From Betaproteobacteria bacterium (GTDB lineage Bacteria > Pseudomonadota > Gammaproteobacteria > Burkholderiales > SG8-39), in NCBI GenBank assembly GCA_004297625.1, contig SCTY01000026.1, positions 1-64,000 on the forward strand: DNA of 64,000 nt, given 5' to 3'. Of this stretch, positions 46,055 through 54,968 are shown one piece after another (the stretch's first letter is position 1; the number at the start of each line of letters is the position of its first letter). Made by a program: the position numbers and the translations under genes. The notes under the pieces were generated by a model. The model saw only the letters and a list, made by a program, of their open reading frames with translations. It was not told the origin of the DNA and made no database searches.

Positions 46055-47553
46055 ACCCTTAGCGGCCCCGGCGTTCCGTCCTCGACGACGAACGAGGCGA
46101 GCGTGCTGCAGGGCGCGTCCGCCCGCTGCACCGTTTCCATGGCGCGCAAATCGGCGCGCCAGCGGCTGCGCGTCAGCTCCACGCGCACATAGCCGCGATA
46201 GCGGCTGTCGGCGAGCAGGATGTGGGGATTGTCGGGCAGGTACCGCGCGAGCCGCTCCTGCGGCCATGCCTGCGAGCTGATCGAGGTGCCGACGAACTCG
46301 GCGGCGATGACCGGCGAGTCCGGATCGTCGAAGTCTTCCTTGAGCTGCGCGACGTTGAAGGTGTGGATGTCGCCGCCGATGACGACAGGATTGGTTTTGT
46401 TTTTTAAATTCGACAGCAGGCGCTGGCGCGCCGCCGGATAGCCGTCCCAGCCATCGGTCCAGGCGCGCCGCCCCGGCCCGGGCTTCTGGTCGAATTGCGC
46501 CATGGCGGTCGTCTGCGTGATCACGTTCCAGCGCTCTCTCGAGGCGCCGAGCGCGTCGTCGAGCCAGCGCTCCTGGGCGCGCCCGAGCATCGTGCGCCCA
46601 GGCGAGGCGAGCCGCGGGCATTCGGTGACATCGACCGTGTTCGCGCCGCCGCGCCGGCCTTTGCGCGGGCAAGCCTGCCAGGACTTGTATTGGCGCATGT
46701 CGAGGAGATAGAAGCGCGCGAGCTCGCCCCAGGCGAGCTGCGTGTAGATGCGCATGCGCGGGCCTTGCGGCAACATGCGCGCCGGAAGCGGCATGTGTTC
46801 CCAATATGCGCGGTACGCGGCCGCGCGCCGGACGAGAAACGACTCGCGATCCATGCCGTCTTCCGGCCGGTCGTCCGCATAGTCGTTGTCGACCTCGTGA
46901 TCGTCCCAGATGCAGATCCACGGACAGGCGGCGTGCGCTTCCTGCAAATCAGGATCGCTGCGGTAGAGCGCGTAGCGCGCGCGGTAGTCATCGAGCGCGT
47001 ACGGCTCGGTCGAAGCGTGGCTGCGCACGTGATCGCGGCCCCAGCTCGATTCGTAGATGTAATCGCCGAGGAAGGCGATGAAGTCCGGCGCATCGGCGAC
47101 GATGTGCCGGTAAGCGCCGTAATAGCCCTGCTCGTATTGCTGGCAGGAGGCAAATGCGAAGCGAAGCTGCGCCGGCTGCGCCCGAGCGCCGGGCGCGGTG
47201 CGCGTGCGGCCGATTCTGCTCTGCGCGTCGCCGGCGCTGAAGCGGTACCAGTACCAGCGCTCGGGCTCGAGCCCCTCGACGTCGACGTGCACCGAATGCG
47301 CCCAATCGGGATGCGCGAGCGCCTCGCCGGAGCGCACCACGTTGCGCATCGAGTCGTCTGCCGCCACTTCCCAGCGCACGGTCACAGGCATGGCGAACCC
47401 CATCAGACGGGTCCAGAGCGTCACGCCGGAAGGAGTGGGATACCCGGAGGCGACGCCCAGCCCGAATGGATACGACGCCTCGCCGAAGACGGGCAGCGCG
47501 GCAGATGCGCCAAGGGCCGCAATGCCCTTGAGGAATCCGCGACGGCCAATCAT
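46051..47553 (-). CDS. phoD: PhoD-like alkaline phosphatase/phosphodiesterase
   Basis: 500 residues. A twin-arginine signal (RRGFLKGIAALGASAALPVFG) implies export of the folded metalloenzyme. The N-terminal PhoD domain covers about 30-130. The calcium/iron site motifs follow: ASCQQYEQG, LGDYIYE, WDDHEVDNDY and, later, IGGDIHTFN. It releases phosphate from mono- and diesters. The ATG overlaps the GntR gene stop (TGATG), so regulator and enzyme share a transcript although no phosphate-regulon gene is near. Confidence 0.9.
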   Translation of the reverse strand: MIGRRGFLKGIAALGASAALPVFGEASYPFGLGVASGYPTPSGVTLWTRLMGFAMPVTVRWEVAADDSMRNVVRSGEALAHPDWAHSVHVDVEGLEPERWYWYRFSAGDAQSRIGRTRTAPGARAQPAQLRFAFASCQQYEQGYYGAYRHIVADAPDFIAFLGDYIYESSWGRDHVRSHASTEPYALDDYRARYALYRSDPDLQEAHAACPWICIWDDHEVDNDYADDRPEDGMDRESFLVRRAAAYRAYWEHMPLPARMLPQGPRMRIYTQLAWGELARFYLLDMRQYKSWQACPRKGRRGGANTVDVTECPRLASPGRTMLGRAQERWLDDALGASRERWNVITQTTAMAQFDQKPGPGRRAWTDGWDGYPAARQRLLSNLKNKTNPVVIGGDIHTFNVAQLKEDFDDPDSPVIAAEFVGTSISSQAWPQERLARYLPDNPHILLADSRYRGYVRVELTRSRWRADLRAMETVQRADAPCSTLASFVVEDGTPGPLRV

Positions 47554-48299
47554 CAGCGCTCGGCTTTGCCGAGATCGGAGAAGTATTCGTGCGCGGAGGT
47601 GTCGACGAGACTTCTGCGCAGCTCGACGGGCGCGTTATGGTAGGTAAGCGCCACGCGGTTGATCTCGAGCAGCGGCGCGCCCTTCTTGAGCCCGAGGAGC
47701 TTCGCCGCATCGCTTTCGGCGATCGTCGCGCGCAGCCGCTCGCTGGTGCGCAGCACGTTCACCCCATAGCGCGTTTGATAGAGGTGGTAAATGGTGTTGT
47801 CGCGGCCGGTGAAGATTTTCTCCGTCAGATCGGGGAAGAGGCGCTGCGGCAGCACCAGGTCGTCCAATATCACCGGCCGGTCTGCCAGCAGGAGCAAGTT
47901 GCGTATGCGATACACCGGCTCCCCGGAGGCGATCTGCAGCTTCTGCGCTTCTTCGGCGCTCGCGCGCGCGCGCCGGAAGCTCAGCATGCGCGTCCGAGGC
48001 AGCTGCCGCTCCCCCTTGCGCGGGACGATATGGAAGAAGTGAAACAGCAGCCGGCTCGGGTTGTGCGTGGCGACGAACGTGCCGCGGCCTTGCTGGCGCA
48101 CCACGATCCGCTCGGCCACCAGCTCGTCGATCGCCTTGCGGATGGTGCCGATCGATACCTGGAACATGCCGCCGAGCTTTCCCTCGGAGGGCAGCGGCGT
48201 GCCGGGCGGCCACTCGTGTGCCGCAATGCGCAAGGTAAGCAGGCGCTTCACCTCGCGGTAAAGCGGCAGCGCGCCTGCGGTCTCGAGTGCCAGGTTCAT
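47553..48299 (-). CDS. GntR-family regulator, HutC subfamily
   Basis: 248 residues. The N-terminal winged helix has LPLYREVKRLLTLRI, LPSEGKLGGMFQVSIGTIRKAIDELVAERIVVRQQGRGTFV. The C-terminal UTRA domain (about 85-240) binds small molecules such as sugar phosphates or carboxylates. It is divergent from the catabolic run starting at 48401 and is the only regulator next to it, so it probably controls that run. TAGACT lies 9 bases before the ATG, with no Shine-Dalgarno. Confidence 0.88.
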   Translation of the reverse strand: MNLALETAGALPLYREVKRLLTLRIAAHEWPPGTPLPSEGKLGGMFQVSIGTIRKAIDELVAERIVVRQQGRGTFVATHNPSRLLFHFFHIVPRKGERQLPRTRMLSFRRARASAEEAQKLQIASGEPVYRIRNLLLLADRPVILDDLVLPQRLFPDLTEKIFTGRDNTIYHLYQTRYGVNVLRTSERLRATIAESDAAKLLGLKKGAPLLEINRVALTYHNAPVELRRSLVDTSAHEYFSDLGKAER

Positions 48300-48326
48300 C
48301 GCGGGCGAAGTCTAGCATCGGTCATG

Positions 48327-48368
48327 CAACTCATATAGTTGACCTGGCGCGCACGGCGCGGCTAGACT
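48327..48368 (+). promoter_or_regulatory. Promoter of the 48.4 kb catabolic operon with overlapping inverted repeat
   Basis: A -35 box TTGACC (48339-48344) and a -10 box TAGACT (48363-48368) are 18 bases apart, predicting a start about 25 bases before the first ATG. CAACT and AGTTG (48327-48331 and 48337-48341) form a perfect inverted repeat around five bases; its right arm enters the -35 box. A GntR protein bound there would block polymerase (inference). Confidence 0.55.
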
Positions 48369-48400
48369 GGGCTCTCTCGGGGCCAATTCCGGAGCACGCA

Positions 48401-48682
48401 ATGATCCATTTCGTAGTGCACGAAGAAGGCGACGGCGTCGGCGTCGTCGTCGTGGAAGGGGTGAAGGCCGGGCAGCAGCTGAACGGCTGGATCATGGAGG
48501 ACGACAAGGACCTCAAGATCGAGGCGAAGAGCGACATTCCGATCGGCCACAAGGTGGCGCTGCGCGACTACCGCGAGGGCGACACCGTCATCAAGTACGG
48601 CGTCGACATCGGAAAAGTGGTGCAGCCGATCCGCAAGGGCGAGCATCTGCACGTGCATAACGTCAAAACCAAGCGTTGGTAA
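48401..48682 (+). CDS. Small SAF-domain subunit of a UxaA/SuyAB-type dehydratase or lyase
   Basis: 93 residues forming a SAF domain ([15 protein letters not shown], then [19 protein letters not shown] and EHLHVHN). Single-chain altronate dehydratase (UxaA) carries this as its N-terminal domain; here it is a separate gene, as in SuyA of sulfolactate sulfo-lyase. A GGAG Shine-Dalgarno precedes the ATG. It is the first gene of the GntR-flanked operon and pairs with the large subunit 2 bases downstream. Confidence 0.82.
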   Translation: MIHFVVHEEGDGVGVVVVEGVKAGQQLNGWIMEDDKDLKIEAKSDIPIGHKVALRDYREGDTVIKYGVDIGKVVQPIRKGEHLHVHNVKTKRW

Positions 48683-48684
48683 AC

Positions 48685-49854
48685 ATGAATCTCGCGAATT
48701 CCACCTTCTTCGGATACAAAAGGGAAAACGGCCGGATCGGCGTGCGCAATCACGTCGTCATCCTGCCGGTCGACGACCTGTCGAACGCCGCCGCCCAGGC
48801 GGTGGAAAACAACGTCAAGGGCACGATCGCGCTGCCCCACCCTTACGGGCGCCTGCAGTTCGGCGCCGACCTCGATCTGCACTTCCGCACGCTGATCGGC
48901 ACCGGGTCCAACCCGAACGTCGCCGCGGTGGTGGTGATCTGCATCGAGGAGACCTGGGCGAAGAAGGTCGCGGACGCGATCCGCGCGACCGGCAAGCCGG
49001 TGGCGCATTTCGGCATCGAGCTGCACGGCGACCACGACACCATCATGCGTGCCTCGCGCGCGGCAAAAGAGTTCGTGCAGTGGGCAAGCGAGCTGCGCCG
49101 CGAAGAGCGCCCGCTGAAAGACCTTTGGGTGTCGACGAAGTGCGGCGAATCCGACACCACCTCGGGGTGCGGCGCCAACCCCACGGTCGGCAACGCGTTC
49201 GACAAGCTCTACCCGCACGGCGTGACGCTGCTCTTCGGCGAGACCACCGAGCTCACCGGCGGCGAGCACCTGGTGGCGGCGCGCTGCCGCAACGACGCGG
49301 TGCGCAAGAAGTTCCAGTTCATGTTCGACCGCTACCAGCAGCTGGTCGAGCGCCACAAGACGAGCGATCTCATGGACTCGCAGCCGACCAAGGGCAACAT
49401 CGCCGGCGGCCTCACGACCATCGAGGAGAAGGCGCTCGGCAACATCCAGAAGATCGGCCGCAAATGCATCGTCGACGGCGTGCTCGACAAGGCCGAGGTC
49501 CCCGAAGGGCCGGGCCTGTGGTTCATGGATTCGTCCTCCGCCGCGGCCGAGATGGTGACGCTGTGCGCCGCGGCCGGCTTCACGGCGCATCTGTTCCCCA
49601 CCGGCCAGTGCAACGTGATCGGCAATCCGATCCTGCCGGTCATCAAGCTCAGCGCGAATCCGCGCACCGTGCGCACGATGTCCGAGCATATCGACGTGGA
49701 TGTTTCGGGTTTATTGAGAAAAGAATTAACCCCGGATCAGGCGGGCGACAGGTTGCTCGACTGCATGTTCCGCACGGCGAACGGGCGGCTCACCTGCGCC
49801 GAAGCGCTCGGCCACCGCGAGTTCGTCCTCACGCGGCTTTACGAAAGCGCTTGA
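48685..49854 (+). CDS. Large subunit of a UxaA/SuyAB-type dehydratase or lyase
   Basis: 389 residues, the size of SuyB and of the UxaA catalytic domain. Conserved Cys that may hold an iron centre are in [16 protein letters not shown] and [11 protein letters not shown]. Family members eliminate water or sulfite from hydroxy acids (altronate, galactarate, 3-sulfolactate). The two-gene form favours a SuyAB-like protein over classical UxaA, but substrate cannot be decided from sequence. The ATG at 48685 is used; a TTG three codons earlier lies inside the upstream gene. The next gene starts on its stop (TTGA). Confidence 0.8.
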   Translation: MNLANSTFFGYKRENGRIGVRNHVVILPVDDLSNAAAQAVENNVKGTIALPHPYGRLQFGADLDLHFRTLIGTGSNPNVAAVVVICIEETWAKKVADAIRATGKPVAHFGIELHGDHDTIMRASRAAKEFVQWASELRREERPLKDLWVSTKCGESDTTSGCGANPTVGNAFDKLYPHGVTLLFGETTELTGGEHLVAARCRNDAVRKKFQFMFDRYQQLVERHKTSDLMDSQPTKGNIAGGLTTIEEKALGNIQKIGRKCIVDGVLDKAEVPEGPGLWFMDSSSAAAEMVTLCAAAGFTAHLFPTGQCNVIGNPILPVIKLSANPRTVRTMSEHIDVDVSGLLRKELTPDQAGDRLLDCMFRTANGRLTCAEALGHREFVLTRLYESA

Positions 49855-50555
49855 AAGTCGCCGTCTGGAAAGGCGCCGCGCAGGGCTCCTTCCAGGAGTT
49901 CGACGTGCCGCGCCAGCCCAGCCAGACGGTGCTGGATGTGGTGACCTACATCCAGCGCAGGCTGGACTCTTCGCTCGCCTACCGCTACGCGTGCCGCGTC
50001 GGCATGTGCGGCTCGTGCGCCATGACGGTGAACGGCGTGCCGCGCTGGACCTGCCGCACGCACGTCGATAAGGTGCTTCACAACGAAGCACTAAGAATCG
50101 AGCCGTTGAAGAACCTTCCGATCATCCGCGACCTGGTGACCGACATGAGCGCGTTCTTCGACAAGTGGGCGCGCGCCAAGGGCCAGTTCGCCGGCAGCCG
50201 CACCAAGCGTGATGCCTTTGCACCCATTGCCTCGTCTTCGCCCGAGCGCGCGGACATCGACGCGGGCATCGAATGCATCGGCTGCGCGGTGTGCTACAGC
50301 GCCTGCGACGTCGTCGCCTGGAATCCCGACTACCTCGGCCCCGCGGCGCTCAACCGGGCGTGGACGCTGGTAAAAGATACGAGGGACCAAAGAACCGTCG
50401 AGAGGTTGCGGGCGGTGGCGGGCGACGCAGGAGTCCATAGCTGCCACACGCACATGAGCTGCACTGAGCGCTGCCCGAAGCGCATCTCTCCCACGGCGGG
50501 CATCGCCGGCCTGAAGCGCGCGATCCTCAAGTCCGCCCTGAAGGGCGAGCTGTGA
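49851..50555 (+). CDS. Succinate dehydrogenase/fumarate reductase-like iron-sulfur subunit
   Basis: 234 residues with all three SdhB centres: [2Fe-2S] ligands in [21 protein letters not shown], [4Fe-4S] in [11 protein letters not shown], and [3Fe-4S]-type Cys in [13 protein letters not shown]. It carries electrons from a flavoprotein to the membrane subunits encoded next. The start is a TTG overlapping the upstream stop. Being in a catabolic operon, this is a second complex, not the housekeeping sdh operon. Confidence 0.88.
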   Translation: MKVAVWKGAAQGSFQEFDVPRQPSQTVLDVVTYIQRRLDSSLAYRYACRVGMCGSCAMTVNGVPRWTCRTHVDKVLHNEALRIEPLKNLPIIRDLVTDMSAFFDKWARAKGQFAGSRTKRDAFAPIASSSPERADIDAGIECIGCAVCYSACDVVAWNPDYLGPAALNRAWTLVKDTRDQRTVERLRAVAGDAGVHSCHTHMSCTERCPKRISPTAGIAGLKRAILKSALKGEL

Positions 50556-50890
50556 GCGCCCGCGGCGAAACCGCGTTGTGGATCGCCCAGCGCGCAAGCG
50601 CCGCGGTACTCGGCTTGTGCGCGATAGTGCACCTCGCGGTGATCATCTACGCCGTGCAGGGCGGATTGAGCGCGGCCGAAATCCTCGGCCGCACGCGAGG
50701 CAACCTCGCGTGGCTCGCGTTCTATTCGATTTTCGTTCTCGCGGCGGCGGTGCACGCGCCGATCGGGCTGCGCGCCATCGTGATCGAGTGGCTTGGCTGG
50801 CGCGGCCGCTCGCGCACCGGGTTCCTGGTCATCTTCGCTGCGCTGCTCGGGTGGCTGGGCATGCGGGCGGTGTTTGCGGTGTTCTTGTGA
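50552..50890 (+). CDS. SdhC-like cytochrome b membrane subunit
   Basis: 112 residues with three hydrophobic helices. His in AIVHLAVIIY (helix 1) and in AAAVHAPIGLRA (helix 2) could ligate haem b, and the start WIAQRASAAVLG resembles the SdhC quinone-site helix. It would anchor the iron-sulfur subunit. GTG start overlapping the upstream stop (GTGA). Confidence 0.78.
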   Translation: MSARGETALWIAQRASAAVLGLCAIVHLAVIIYAVQGGLSAAEILGRTRGNLAWLAFYSIFVLAAAVHAPIGLRAIVIEWLGWRGRSRTGFLVIFAALLGWLGMRAVFAVFL

Positions 50891-51213
50891 GAAAAGAGTC
50901 GTCCTACTGGGTGGCGATCGTGCACCGCCTGTCGGGCATCGCGCTCGCGATTTACCTGCCGGTGCATTTCTGGGCTCTTTCGCGGGCGCTCGAAGGCGAA
51001 GCCGCCCTCGAATCCTTCCTCGCGTGGACTGACGATGCGCTGGTGAAGGCGGGCGAATGGGGCATCGTCATCGCGCTCGCCGCGCACTTGGCGGGCGGGC
51101 TGCGCGTCCTGGCGCTGGAATTCCTGCCGTGGACCGGCTGGCAAAAGACCCTTGCGGCGGGCGCGGCGGCGCTCACCGTCGCGGTCGGTCTCGCGTTCGC
51201 GCTCGCGCTGTAG
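50887..51213 (+). CDS. SdhD-like membrane anchor subunit
   Basis: 108 residues with three hydrophobic helices. The N-terminus (YWVAIVHRLSGIALAIYLPVHFWAL) looks like an SdhC/D quinone and haem helix containing HRLSG, and a further His lies in ALAAHLAGGLR. GTG start overlapping the previous stop. With the gene before it, it gives two small anchors, as in four-subunit succinate dehydrogenases. Its TAG stop is part of TAGAAT, a possible internal promoter for the Bug gene. Confidence 0.75.
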   Translation: MRKESSYWVAIVHRLSGIALAIYLPVHFWALSRALEGEAALESFLAWTDDALVKAGEWGIVIALAAHLAGGLRVLALEFLPWTGWQKTLAAGAAALTVAVGLAFALAL

Positions 51214-51236
51214 AATCGGACAAAAGGAGGATGACC

Positions 51237-52193
51237 GTGAAAAGACTGATGCTGTTCTTCTTCGGGGCGCTCGTGGCCGCGAGCGCCGCCGCGCAGTCCT
51301 GGCCGCAGAAGCCGGTGAAGTTCATCGTGCCGTTCCCGCCGGGCGGCGCTACCGACATTTCGGCGCGGCTGCTCGGCGAGAAACTCGGCGAGATATGGGG
51401 CCAGCAGGTGATCATCGAGAACCGCGGCGGCGCGGGCGGCGGCGTGGGCGCGGCGGAGGCCGCGCGCGCCACGCCGGACGGCTACACGCTGTTCTTTCCT
51501 TCGGGGTCGGTAGTCACGGCGAACCAGCATATCTACGCGAAGATGAACTACAACCCCGAGAAGGACTTCGTCCCGATCACGAACGTCGTCTCCGGGCCGC
51601 AGGTGCTCACCGTGCCGGCGAGCTCGCCGTTCAAGACGGTAAAGAATCTCATCGACTACGCGCGCGCGAATCCCGGCAAGCTCACTTTCGGCCACGCCGG
51701 CATCGGCTCGCAGACCCACCTCGCGGCAGAGAACTTCCTCTACCAGGCGAAGATCGACGCCCTGGCAGTGCCCTACAAGGGCGAGGGGCCGGGCCATGCG
51801 GCCCTGGTCGGCGGCGAGATCAACTTCTTCGTCGGCAACCTCGCCGCCGCGATCGGCTACATCAACTCCGGCCGCCTGCGCGCGCTCGGCGTGACGAGCA
51901 AGACCGAGGCGCCGCAGCTCCCGGGCGTGCCGCCGATCGCCAACGCCGTGCCGGGCTTCGAGAACACCGGCTGGTTCGGCCTCGTCGCGCCGACCGGGAC
52001 GCCGAAGGAGATCATCCAGAAGGTCTATCAGGACACGAAGAAGGCCCTCGAGGACACGCAGATGAGGGGGCGCTTCTATGCACAGGGCCTCGCGCCGGTG
52101 GGCAACCCTCCCGAGGAGATGGCGAAGGCGCTGAAGGAAGAAACTGCGCTCTGGGCGAAGGTCGTCAAGGAGCGCAATATCCACGTCAAGTGA
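51237..52193 (+). CDS. Bug-family periplasmic receptor (tripartite tricarboxylate transporter type)
   Basis: 318 residues. A signal peptide (MKRLMLFFFGALVAASAAAQ) precedes the Bug core WPQKPVKFIVPFPPGGATDISAR, ENRGGAGGGVGAAEAARATPDGYT and YNPEKDFVPI. It binds a small carboxylate in the periplasm. AGGAGG at 51225-51230 touches an ATG at 51231 but is ideally spaced for the GTG at 51237, so the GTG is chosen. The membrane genes of a TTT system are absent; a TAXI-TRAP permease lies 3.7 kb downstream. Confidence 0.9.
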   Translation: MKRLMLFFFGALVAASAAAQSWPQKPVKFIVPFPPGGATDISARLLGEKLGEIWGQQVIIENRGGAGGGVGAAEAARATPDGYTLFFPSGSVVTANQHIYAKMNYNPEKDFVPITNVVSGPQVLTVPASSPFKTVKNLIDYARANPGKLTFGHAGIGSQTHLAAENFLYQAKIDALAVPYKGEGPGHAALVGGEINFFVGNLAAAIGYINSGRLRALGVTSKTEAPQLPGVPPIANAVPGFENTGWFGLVAPTGTPKEIIQKVYQDTKKALEDTQMRGRFYAQGLAPVGNPPEEMAKALKEETALWAKVVKERNIHVK

Positions 52194-53062
52194 AAGTCGA
52201 TCCGCGCCAGGTCGAGCAAGCCGCAAAAGAGCTTTACATCCGCGCACTGAAGCTGCTGCCGCCCGATGTGAAGCAGGGCTTCGACGCGGCTGCGAAAGCG
52301 GAAAGCGACGCCGGCGCGCGGCGCATGCTCGGCACGATGATCCAGAACATCGCGGTCGCCGAGCGCACCGACAACCTGCTTTGCCAGGACACCGGCATTC
52401 CGATCTACAACGTGTGGATCGGCCGCGGCGTGGAGATCGACGGCGTCGCCCTCAAGGAGGCGATCCGCAAGGGCTGCGAGCGCGCCACGCGCGAGCATCC
52501 GTTCCGCTCGTCGGTAGTCCATCCGATCACGCGGAAAAACGAGCATTCGTCGAGCGGCCGCGGCGTGCCGGTGATCCAGGTCGATTTTTCAGGCAACGAC
52601 ACGCTGGTGATCGAGATGGTGCCCAAGGGATCGGGCTCGGAGAACAACTCGTGGCTGCGCATGGCGGTGCCCGCCGAAGGCGTCGATGCGATCAAGACTT
52701 TCGTAGTCGACTGCGTGCTCGACGCGGGCGGGAAAACATGCCCGCCGACCATCGTCGGCGTGGGCGTCGGCGGAACCGCCGACCTGTGCGTGCATCTCGC
52801 GAAGCTGGCGGCGACCCGCCCGCTCGGCAGCCGCTGCGAGGATCCGGAAGGCGCGAAGCTCGAGCGCGAGCTCACCGAGGCGGTCAACCTGCTCGGCGTC
52901 GGCCCGCAGGGCCTGGGCGGCGATTCCACCGCGTTCGCGGTGCACGTGGAGACCGCCGCCACCCACATCACCATGAATCCGGTCGCGGTGAACATGCAAT
53001 GCCACTCCGCGCGCCGCGCGCGCGCCACCTTCAGCCAAAAAGGGGTGGAATATGGCTTTTAG
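52190..53062 (+). CDS. Class I fumarase/L(+)-tartrate dehydratase alpha-like subunit
   Basis: 290 residues of the alpha domain of class I (4Fe-4S) fumarases and tartrate dehydratases. Cluster Cys candidates lie in LLCQDTGIP, TCPPTIVGVGVGG and MQCHSARR. It hydrates a C4 dicarboxylate double bond or the reverse. Start GTG overlapping the Bug stop. The beta subunit is encoded separately at 53312, with a small unrelated gene between them. Confidence 0.88.
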   Translation: MKVDPRQVEQAAKELYIRALKLLPPDVKQGFDAAAKAESDAGARRMLGTMIQNIAVAERTDNLLCQDTGIPIYNVWIGRGVEIDGVALKEAIRKGCERATREHPFRSSVVHPITRKNEHSSSGRGVPVIQVDFSGNDTLVIEMVPKGSGSENNSWLRMAVPAEGVDAIKTFVVDCVLDAGGKTCPPTIVGVGVGGTADLCVHLAKLAATRPLGSRCEDPEGAKLERELTEAVNLLGVGPQGLGGDSTAFAVHVETAATHITMNPVAVNMQCHSARRARATFSQKGVEYGF

Positions 53063-53312
53063 GATCCTGGTGGCGCTCCTGATTGCTTTTCCCGTATGGG
53101 CGGCGGAAGTCGCGGGAGTGCAGATCGATGACAAGGCCCGCGTCGGCGATACCGAGGTCTCGCTCACCGGCGCCGAGACGCGCCTGCTCGTCGGCGGCAA
53201 GCCGGTCGGCAAGCCGATCGCGGGCGAGGACTTCTACCGGGCGCTTCTGCGCATCTGGCTCGGCGAAAAGCCGGTGCAGGACGACCTCAAGAAGGCGCTC
53301 GCCGGAGCCTGA
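53052..53312 (+). CDS. Short chalcone-isomerase-like exported protein with internal deletion
   Basis: 86 residues. A signal peptide (MAFRILVALLIAFPVWA) is followed by the start of the chalcone-isomerase-like domain (VAGVQIDDKARVGDTEVSLTG) and, immediately after, its end (KPVGKPIAGEDFYRALLRIWLGEKPVQDDLKKALAG). Normal members have about 180 residues, so roughly 90-100 residues of the middle are missing while the frame is kept. It overlaps the fumarase alpha gene by 11 bases and the beta gene by 1. It may be a decaying gene, or a functional mini form holding the two subunits together in the operon. Confidence 0.65.
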   Translation: MAFRILVALLIAFPVWAAEVAGVQIDDKARVGDTEVSLTGAETRLLVGGKPVGKPIAGEDFYRALLRIWLGEKPVQDDLKKALAGA

Positions 53313-53920
53313 TGGCGCACTACGACTTTACAACGCCGATCACCGAAGCGCAGGCGAGGGCGCTGCGGGTGAACGACACCGTGACGCTGAACGGCACGCT
53401 GTTCGGCATCCGCGATGCGACGCAGATTCACATGTTCGACCGCGGCCGCAAGACGCGCTTCGATCTCTCGGGCCATGCGGTCATCCATACCGCGCCGAAC
53501 GTGAAGAAAGTGAACAAGAGCCCCGCGTATCCCACGGGCTACGCGCCGGTGTGCATCGGCACGACGACGAGCGACCGCATGGAGCGCTTCACACGGCCGC
53601 TCATGGAGCAATACGGCGTGCGGCTGATAATAGGAAAAGGCGGTCTTCGCCTCGACTCGAGTAAAGCCTTTTCCGATTTGGGAGGAGCATATTTGGCCAT
53701 CATCGGCGGCACGGCGGCGCTCGAGACTACCTGGATCGAAGCCATCGAGGACGTCGATCTCGACGACCTCAATCCCGAGTCGCTCTGGAAATTCCGTGTC
53801 AACGGATTCGGTCCACTGCTCGTTGCCATGGATAGCCACGGCGAGAGCCTGTACGCGCGCGTGAATACCGACGCGAGAGCGCGGCGCGCCGAAGCGCTGA
53901 AGCGCCTGGGCGTACGGTAG
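53312..53920 (+). CDS. Class I fumarase/L(+)-tartrate dehydratase beta-like subunit
   Basis: 202 residues of the swivelling beta domain of class I fumarases and tartrate dehydratases, with GTLFGIRDATQ, TAPNVKKVN, YPTGYAPVCIGTTTSDRM and LIIGKGGL. It completes the active site with the alpha subunit. The ATG overlaps the previous stop by one base. Its TAG stop begins a TAGAAT that may serve a promoter for the TAXI gene. Confidence 0.88.
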   Translation: MAHYDFTTPITEAQARALRVNDTVTLNGTLFGIRDATQIHMFDRGRKTRFDLSGHAVIHTAPNVKKVNKSPAYPTGYAPVCIGTTTSDRMERFTRPLMEQYGVRLIIGKGGLRLDSSKAFSDLGGAYLAIIGGTAALETTWIEAIEDVDLDDLNPESLWKFRVNGFGPLLVAMDSHGESLYARVNTDARARRAEALKRLGVR

Positions 53921-53948
53921 AATCCACGCATCCCGATATGGAGGAACG

Positions 53949-54902
53949 ATGAAGCTGTTCGCGAGAATCATTGCCATCCTCGCCGGCGCGTTCGCGCTCG
54001 GCGCCCAGGCGCAAAACATTTCGATCGGCACCGGAGGCACCGGCGGGGTGTACTACCCGCTCGGCGGCGGCATGGCCGCGGTGCTCTCCAAGTACGTTCC
54101 CGGCATGCAGGCGACCGCCGAAGTGACCGGCGGCTCGGTGGCGAACCTCCAGCTCATCGGCACCGGCAAGCCCTACCTCGGGCTGACGATGGCCGATGCG
54201 ACGCTGGATGCCTATAAGGGCCAGGACAAGTTCAAAGGCAAGCCGGTTCCCGTGCGCACGCTCATGGTGCTCTATCCGAATCGCATGCACGTCGTGACCA
54301 TCGAGAGCACTGGCATCACCAAGATGGCCGACCTGAAGGGCAAGCGCGTGTCGACCGGATCCGGCGGCAGCGCGACCGAGGTCATGGCGTTTCGCGTGAT
54401 CGAGGCCGCGGGCCTCGACAAGGACCGCGACATGACGCGCGAGCGCCTCGGGGTTGCCGAATCGGTGAGCGCGCTGAAAGACCGCAAGATCGACGCCTTC
54501 TTCTGGGTGGGCGGGCTGCCGACCGCGGCGGTCACCGACCTCGCCAACACCCCCGGCGCGAAGATCAAGATGATCGACCACGCCGATCTCGTGCCGGCGA
54601 TGAACAAGAAGTACGGCGACCTCTACGTCGAGGACGTGATCCCGAAGAGCGTCTACCGGGGCATGGACAAGGACAATCACCAGGCGACGGTGATGAACCT
54701 GCTGGTTGCCGGCCAGAACATGGACGACAAGACCGCCTACAACATCGTCAAGACGATCTTCGAGAAGCGCGACGAGCTCATCCGCGTGCACAAGGAAGCC
54801 GAGAACATCAAGCTGGAGAACCAGAAGGCCGCCGCATCGCCGGTGCCCTGGCATCCGGGCGCGGTGAAGTACCTCGCGGAACACGGCGTGAAGATCAACT
54901 GA
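53949..54902 (+). CDS. TRAP transporter TAXI-type solute receptor
   Basis: 317 residues. The signal peptide (MKLFARIIAILAGAFALGAQAQ) is followed by the TAXI hallmark ISIGTGGTGGVYYPLGGGMAAVLSK. TAXI receptors deliver organic acids such as 2-oxo acids or C4 acids to a fused TRAP permease. GGAGG lies before the ATG. A hairpin terminator follows before the permease gene, so receptor mRNA should outnumber permease mRNA. Confidence 0.92.
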   Translation: MKLFARIIAILAGAFALGAQAQNISIGTGGTGGVYYPLGGGMAAVLSKYVPGMQATAEVTGGSVANLQLIGTGKPYLGLTMADATLDAYKGQDKFKGKPVPVRTLMVLYPNRMHVVTIESTGITKMADLKGKRVSTGSGGSATEVMAFRVIEAAGLDKDRDMTRERLGVAESVSALKDRKIDAFFWVGGLPTAAVTDLANTPGAKIKMIDHADLVPAMNKKYGDLYVEDVIPKSVYRGMDKDNHQATVMNLLVAGQNMDDKTAYNIVKTIFEKRDELIRVHKEAENIKLENQKAAASPVPWHPGAVKYLAEHGVKIN

Positions 54903-54920
54903 GGGCGCAAAGCTCCGCCG

Positions 54921-54951
54921 AGCCCCGTCCAGCGCGCTGGCGGGGCTTTTT
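54921..54951 (+). terminator. Hairpin terminator between TAXI receptor and TRAP permease
   Basis: AGCCCCG pairs with CGGGGCT, and the 12 bases between include the self-complementary CCAGCGCGCTGG, giving a long GC stem; five T follow. It lies 19 bases after the receptor stop and 18 before the permease start. As the downstream genes share direction and function, partial readthrough (attenuation) is likely. Confidence 0.75.
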
Positions 54952-54968
54952 CGTTTGAAAGGGGAGGC

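Noticed and set aside
54921..54951. GC-rich hairpin as a possible riboswitch or small RNA
   Set aside because: A simple stem followed by T residues fits a terminator; there is no conserved leader or alternative pairing to support a riboswitch.
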